Assembly: GCA_963749905.1 (NCBI GenBank)
Contig: CAVVOF010000006.1
Span: forward strand, 248,001-312,000
DNA from: UBA10649 sp963749905
Lineage (GTDB): Bacteria > Actinomycetota > Actinomycetes > S36-B12
Direction of reading: 5' to 3'
DNA length: 64,000 nucleotides
Below, one piece after another: positions 61,468 to 64,000 of the stretch. The translations under genes and the position numbers were made by a program. The first letter of the stretch is position 1. Every line of letters starts with the position of its first letter. The notes beneath the pieces are model-generated. The model did no database searches, had not been told where the DNA came from, and worked only from the letters and a program-made list of their open reading frames with translations.

Positions 61468-61854
61468 CTACGGCTCGAGCTCGTCGGCGAGGGCCCACAT
61501 CGTGCGCCGCCACGCGATCAACTGTCTACGCCGAAGGGTCTCCAGCTGCCGACGGCCCCGGGGCGACGGTGGCAGGGAGCGCGGTCGTCCGCTCGAACCG
61601 GGGGTCGCCGGGTCCGCCCGGAGCTCGTAGTGGATGCGGACGCCACCCGCGGCCACCGCCAGCATCACCTCGGACCGGCCCACCAGCGGCCCGGCCAACG
61701 TCCACGACATGCCCTCGACACCTCGGTCCGCGACCACGGTGACCTCGAGGTCTGGCCACCAGCTTGCCCACCGTCTGGGCTCGGCGACCCGTCGGGCCAC
61801 CAGCTCCCGCGGCAGGGCGACGACGACCTCGTCGACGATCTCCACACTGGGCAC
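61468..61854 (-). CDS. SRPBCC family (polyketide cyclase-like) protein
   Basis: A 128-residue START-like protein: VEIVDEVVVALPRELVARRVAEPRRWASWWPDL, then MSWTLAGPLVGRSEVMLAVAAGGVRIHYELRAD and a basic helix ending. The GTG at 61854 is chosen near the domain start; an upstream ATG at 61905 adds 17 residues. It precedes the metallophosphoesterase gene and is divergent from the acyl-CoA synthetase. The ligand is unknown. Confidence 0.75.
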   Translation of the reverse strand: MPSVEIVDEVVVALPRELVARRVAEPRRWASWWPDLEVTVVADRGVEGMSWTLAGPLVGRSEVMLAVAAGGVRIHYELRADPATPGSSGRPRSLPPSPRGRRQLETLRRRQLIAWRRTMWALADELEP

Positions 61855-61912
61855 CCGCCCAGAATGCCATGCGGGGTGCGGAGAATGAGTCGCCACAATC
61901 GCCAAGGTCCTC

Positions 61913-61918
61913 TACGGT
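61913..61918 (+). promoter_or_regulatory. Leaderless promoter -10 box for the acyl-CoA synthetase (TACGGT)
   Basis: TACGGT is 6 nt before the ATG at 61925 without a ribosome-binding site. Confidence 0.5.
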
Positions 61919-61924
61919 GATTCC

Positions 61925-63721
61925 ATGCGAACAGAGTTCTCCCTGCCCCCCGTCGTCCCCAGCCCCACGACCGGCTCCCTCGTCGACCACATCGTCGAGA
62001 ACGCCGAGAAGCGCCCCACTCATGCGGCGTTCTCCGTACCTCGTGGGGAGGCCTGGGTGGATATCACCTCGGCCGAGTTCCTTGCCGAGGTGAAGGCGGT
62101 GGCCAAGGGCATCGTCGCCAACGGCGTCGAGGCCGGTGAGCGGATCGGCGTCATGAGCAGGACCCGCTACGAGTGGACGCTGGTCGACTACGCGATCTGG
62201 TACGCGGGCGCGGTGAGCGTCCCGGTGTACGAGACGTCGTCGGCCGAGCAGATCCAGTGGATGCTCAGCGACTCCGAGGCGGTGGGCGTCTTCCTGGAGA
62301 AGGAGTCGAACAAGAAGGTCTTCGACGAGGTCGCGGTGCAGATCCCGACCGTCACGCGCACCTGGTGCTTCGAGGACGCGGTGCTGGACGACCTCAAGCA
62401 GGAGGGCGCCCACATCACCGACGAGGAGCTCGAGGCGCGCCGCCAGACCCTCACTCCCGACTCGCTCGCCACGATCATCTACACGTCAGGCACCACCGGG
62501 CGCCCCAAGGGCTGCATGCTCACCCACCGGAACTTCATGTTCGAGGTCGACAACGTGGTGTGGGGCCTGCCGGACGTGTTCCTCGCCCCGGGCTCGTCGA
62601 CCCTGCTGTTCCTGCCGATCGCGCACGTGTTCGGTCGCGCCATCCAGCTCGGCTGCGTGCGCGCGGGCGTCCGGCTCGGGCACTCCGCCGACATCAAGGA
62701 ACTGCTCCCCGGCCTGCAGTCGTTCCAGCCGACCTTCCTGCTCGCGGTCCCGCGCGTGTTCGAGAAGATCTACAACTCGGCGAGCCAGAAGGCCCAGGCC
62801 GAGGGCAAGGGCAACATCTTCAACACCGCGGCCGCGGTGGCGATCCAGTACAGCGAGTCGCTCGACAGCGGTGGGCCCGGCCTCGTGCTCAAGGTCAAGC
62901 ACGCCGTCTTCGACAAGCTCGTCTACAGCAAGCTCCGCGCCGCCATGGGCGGCAGCATGCGCTACGCGGTCTCCGGGGGCGGTCCGCTCGGCGCGCGGCT
63001 GGGCCACTTCTTCCGCGGCATCAACGTGATCATCCTCGAGGGCTACGGCCTGACGGAGACGTCAGCCGCGACCACCGTGAACCGGCCCACTGCCATCCGG
63101 GTCGGCAGCGTCGGCCAGCCGCTGCCGGGCGCGGGCGTCAGGGTGGCCGCGGACGGCGAGCTCCTGCTGGCAGGCGACCAGATCTTCGTCGGCTACTGGA
63201 ACAACCCGACGGCCACGGCCGAGGCGCTCGAGCCCGACGGCTGGTTCCACTCGGGCGACATCGGCGAGATCGACGACGACGGGTTCGTCAAGATCACCGG
63301 CCGCAAGAAGGAGCTCATCGTCACGGCGGCCGGCAAGAACGTCGCCCCCGCCGTGCTCGAGGACCGGCTGCGGGCCAACTGGCTGGTCAGCCAGTGCATG
63401 GTCGTCGGCGACAACAAGCCGTTCATCGGCTGCCTGGTCACCATCGACCCTGAGTCCTTCCCCGCGTGGAAGAAGCAGGCCGGCAAGCCGGACTCCGCCA
63501 CGGTGGCGGAGATGGCCTCTGACCCCGACCTCAACGCCGCCATCCAGTCCGCGGTCGACGACGCGAACAAGGCGGTCTCTCACGCCGAGGCCATCAAGAA
63601 GTTCAAGATCCTCGAGGTCGACTGGACCGAGGAGGGTGGCCAGATCACCCCGTCACTGAAGCTCAAGCGCAACGTGGTGATGAAGGAGTTCGCTGCGGAC
63701 GTGGAGGGTCTGTACAGCTGA
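61925..63721 (+). CDS. Long-chain fatty acid-CoA ligase (FadD15-like)
   Basis: A 598-residue AMP-forming acyl-CoA synthetase. The AMP-binding signature is IIYTSGTTGRPKGCM (~residues 187-200), with LEGYGLTETSAATTVN, DGWFHSGDIGEIDDDGFVKITGRKKELI, and a C-terminal Lys domain (SLKLKRNVVM). It activates long-chain fatty acids as acyl-CoA for lipid synthesis or degradation. The leaderless promoter supports the ATG. It converges on the NlpC/P60 gene. Confidence 0.93.
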   Translation: MRTEFSLPPVVPSPTTGSLVDHIVENAEKRPTHAAFSVPRGEAWVDITSAEFLAEVKAVAKGIVANGVEAGERIGVMSRTRYEWTLVDYAIWYAGAVSVPVYETSSAEQIQWMLSDSEAVGVFLEKESNKKVFDEVAVQIPTVTRTWCFEDAVLDDLKQEGAHITDEELEARRQTLTPDSLATIIYTSGTTGRPKGCMLTHRNFMFEVDNVVWGLPDVFLAPGSSTLLFLPIAHVFGRAIQLGCVRAGVRLGHSADIKELLPGLQSFQPTFLLAVPRVFEKIYNSASQKAQAEGKGNIFNTAAAVAIQYSESLDSGGPGLVLKVKHAVFDKLVYSKLRAAMGGSMRYAVSGGGPLGARLGHFFRGINVIILEGYGLTETSAATTVNRPTAIRVGSVGQPLPGAGVRVAADGELLLAGDQIFVGYWNNPTATAEALEPDGWFHSGDIGEIDDDGFVKITGRKKELIVTAAGKNVAPAVLEDRLRANWLVSQCMVVGDNKPFIGCLVTIDPESFPAWKKQAGKPDSATVAEMASDPDLNAAIQSAVDDANKAVSHAEAIKKFKILEVDWTEEGGQITPSLKLKRNVVMKEFAADVEGLYS

Positions 63722-63737
63722 CGAGTTCGGCGGGCTG

Positions 63738-64000
63738 TTAGCCGACGACGCGGCCGACGCCGCTGAAGTACCGGTTGTACCAGGGTCCGAGGACCGCGTC
63801 GATCCGCACGCCCGCGCTCGGGTTCGCGGCGTGCACCATCTTGCCGTTGCCGATGTACATGCCGACGTGGTGGACACCGCCGCCGAAGTAGAAGACCAGG
63901 TCGCCGGGTCGCGCCTCGCTGAGCGGGATGCGACGCGTCGAGCTGTACTGCGAGTACGAGTAGTGCGGGAGGGACACGCCGCCCTGACGCCACGCCTGCA
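63738..64000 (-). CDS. NlpC/P60 cell-wall peptidase, C-terminal part (partial)
   Basis: The last ~87 codons of an NlpC/P60 endopeptidase, extending beyond the window at its 5' end (QAWRQGGVSLPHYSYSQY continues the fold). Catalytic His is in GGVHHVGMYIGNGKMVHAANP; the catalytic Cys must lie upstream. Such enzymes cleave peptidoglycan stem peptides. The GTG at 63977 is internal. The remainder is unknown. Confidence 0.88.
   Translation of the reverse strand, partial: QAWRQGGVSLPHYSYSQYSSTRRIPLSEARPGDLVFYFGGGVHHVGMYIGNGKMVHAANPSAGVRIDAVLGPWYNRYFSGVGRVVG

Noticed and set aside
1..64000. tRNA, rRNA, riboswitch, IS element or prophage
   Set aside because: No cloverleaf, rRNA core, transposase or integrase, or known riboswitch core was recognised on reading both strands; weak candidates could be missed without a covariance-model search.

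Overview
This 64 kb window comes from the chromosome of a high-GC actinobacterium (Actinomycetota). The support is the high G+C codon usage, many GTG starts, actinobacterial-type LexA boxes (TCGAAC-N4-GTTCGA), a PASTA-type Ser/Thr kinase, class II DAHP synthase, a DUF222/HNH (13E12-type) protein, an MptB-like mannosyltransferase and split crtYc/crtYd lycopene cyclase genes. Many genes look leaderless: a TANNNT -10 box sits 6-7 nt before the ATG/GTG. The genus cannot be fixed from the sequence. No tRNA, rRNA, CRISPR array or insertion sequence was seen.

Layout. 0-5.8 kb: end of a FIST-domain gene, a MaoC-type hydratase, the MoxR-DUF58-transglutaminase cluster, DUF3040. 5.9-11.8 kb: a minus-strand DNA-damage operon (DUF6504, HEPN protein, DnaE2-type polymerase, DinB) behind a LexA box lying inside a perfect 44-nt palindrome. 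11.9-15.8 kb: a seven-PAS/GGDEF/EAL protein with a degenerate GGDEF. 15.9-19.9 kb: an ABC exporter (ATPase plus two permeases) and a beta-CASP metallo-hydrolase, all broken by about twenty 1-nt indels. 20-27.7 kb: accessory enzymes (nucleotidyltransferase, DUF2461, YbaK-like, acetyltransferases, methyltransferase, a GNAT-hydratase fusion, VOC protein, secreted glycoside hydrolase, ABM monooxygenase). 27.8-39.6 kb: carotenoid genes in three blocks (cruF-GT2-crtD-like; crtE-crtI-mptB-crtB; crtYc-crtYd), with a K+/H+ antiporter and metF between. 39.7-43.6 kb: NadR-like kinase, PASTA kinase, and a DUF222/HNH gene whose start codon lies inside a second LexA box. 43.9-50.6 kb: acetyltransferase, ALDH7-type dehydrogenase, DUF1801 protein, lipase-like protein, FAD oxidoreductase, secreted FN3 protein. 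50.6-64 kb: housekeeping block with ogt, class II DAHP synthase, phosphofructokinase with PPi-type residues, glycerol kinase, acyltransferase, esterase, ROK glucokinase, a coupled SRPBCC/ArsA-like/acidic-protein operon, metallophosphoesterase, long-chain acyl-CoA synthetase, and the start of an NlpC/P60 gene.

How they work together. The carotenoid set is sufficient on paper for GGPP to phytoene to lycopene to a cyclised carotenoid whose free end is hydrated, further desaturated and glycosylated. The two LexA boxes tie the translesion polymerase operon and the HNH gene to the SOS response. Frame breaks also occur in otherwise well-conserved genes such as DAHP synthase, so many are probably consensus errors rather than true pseudogenes.
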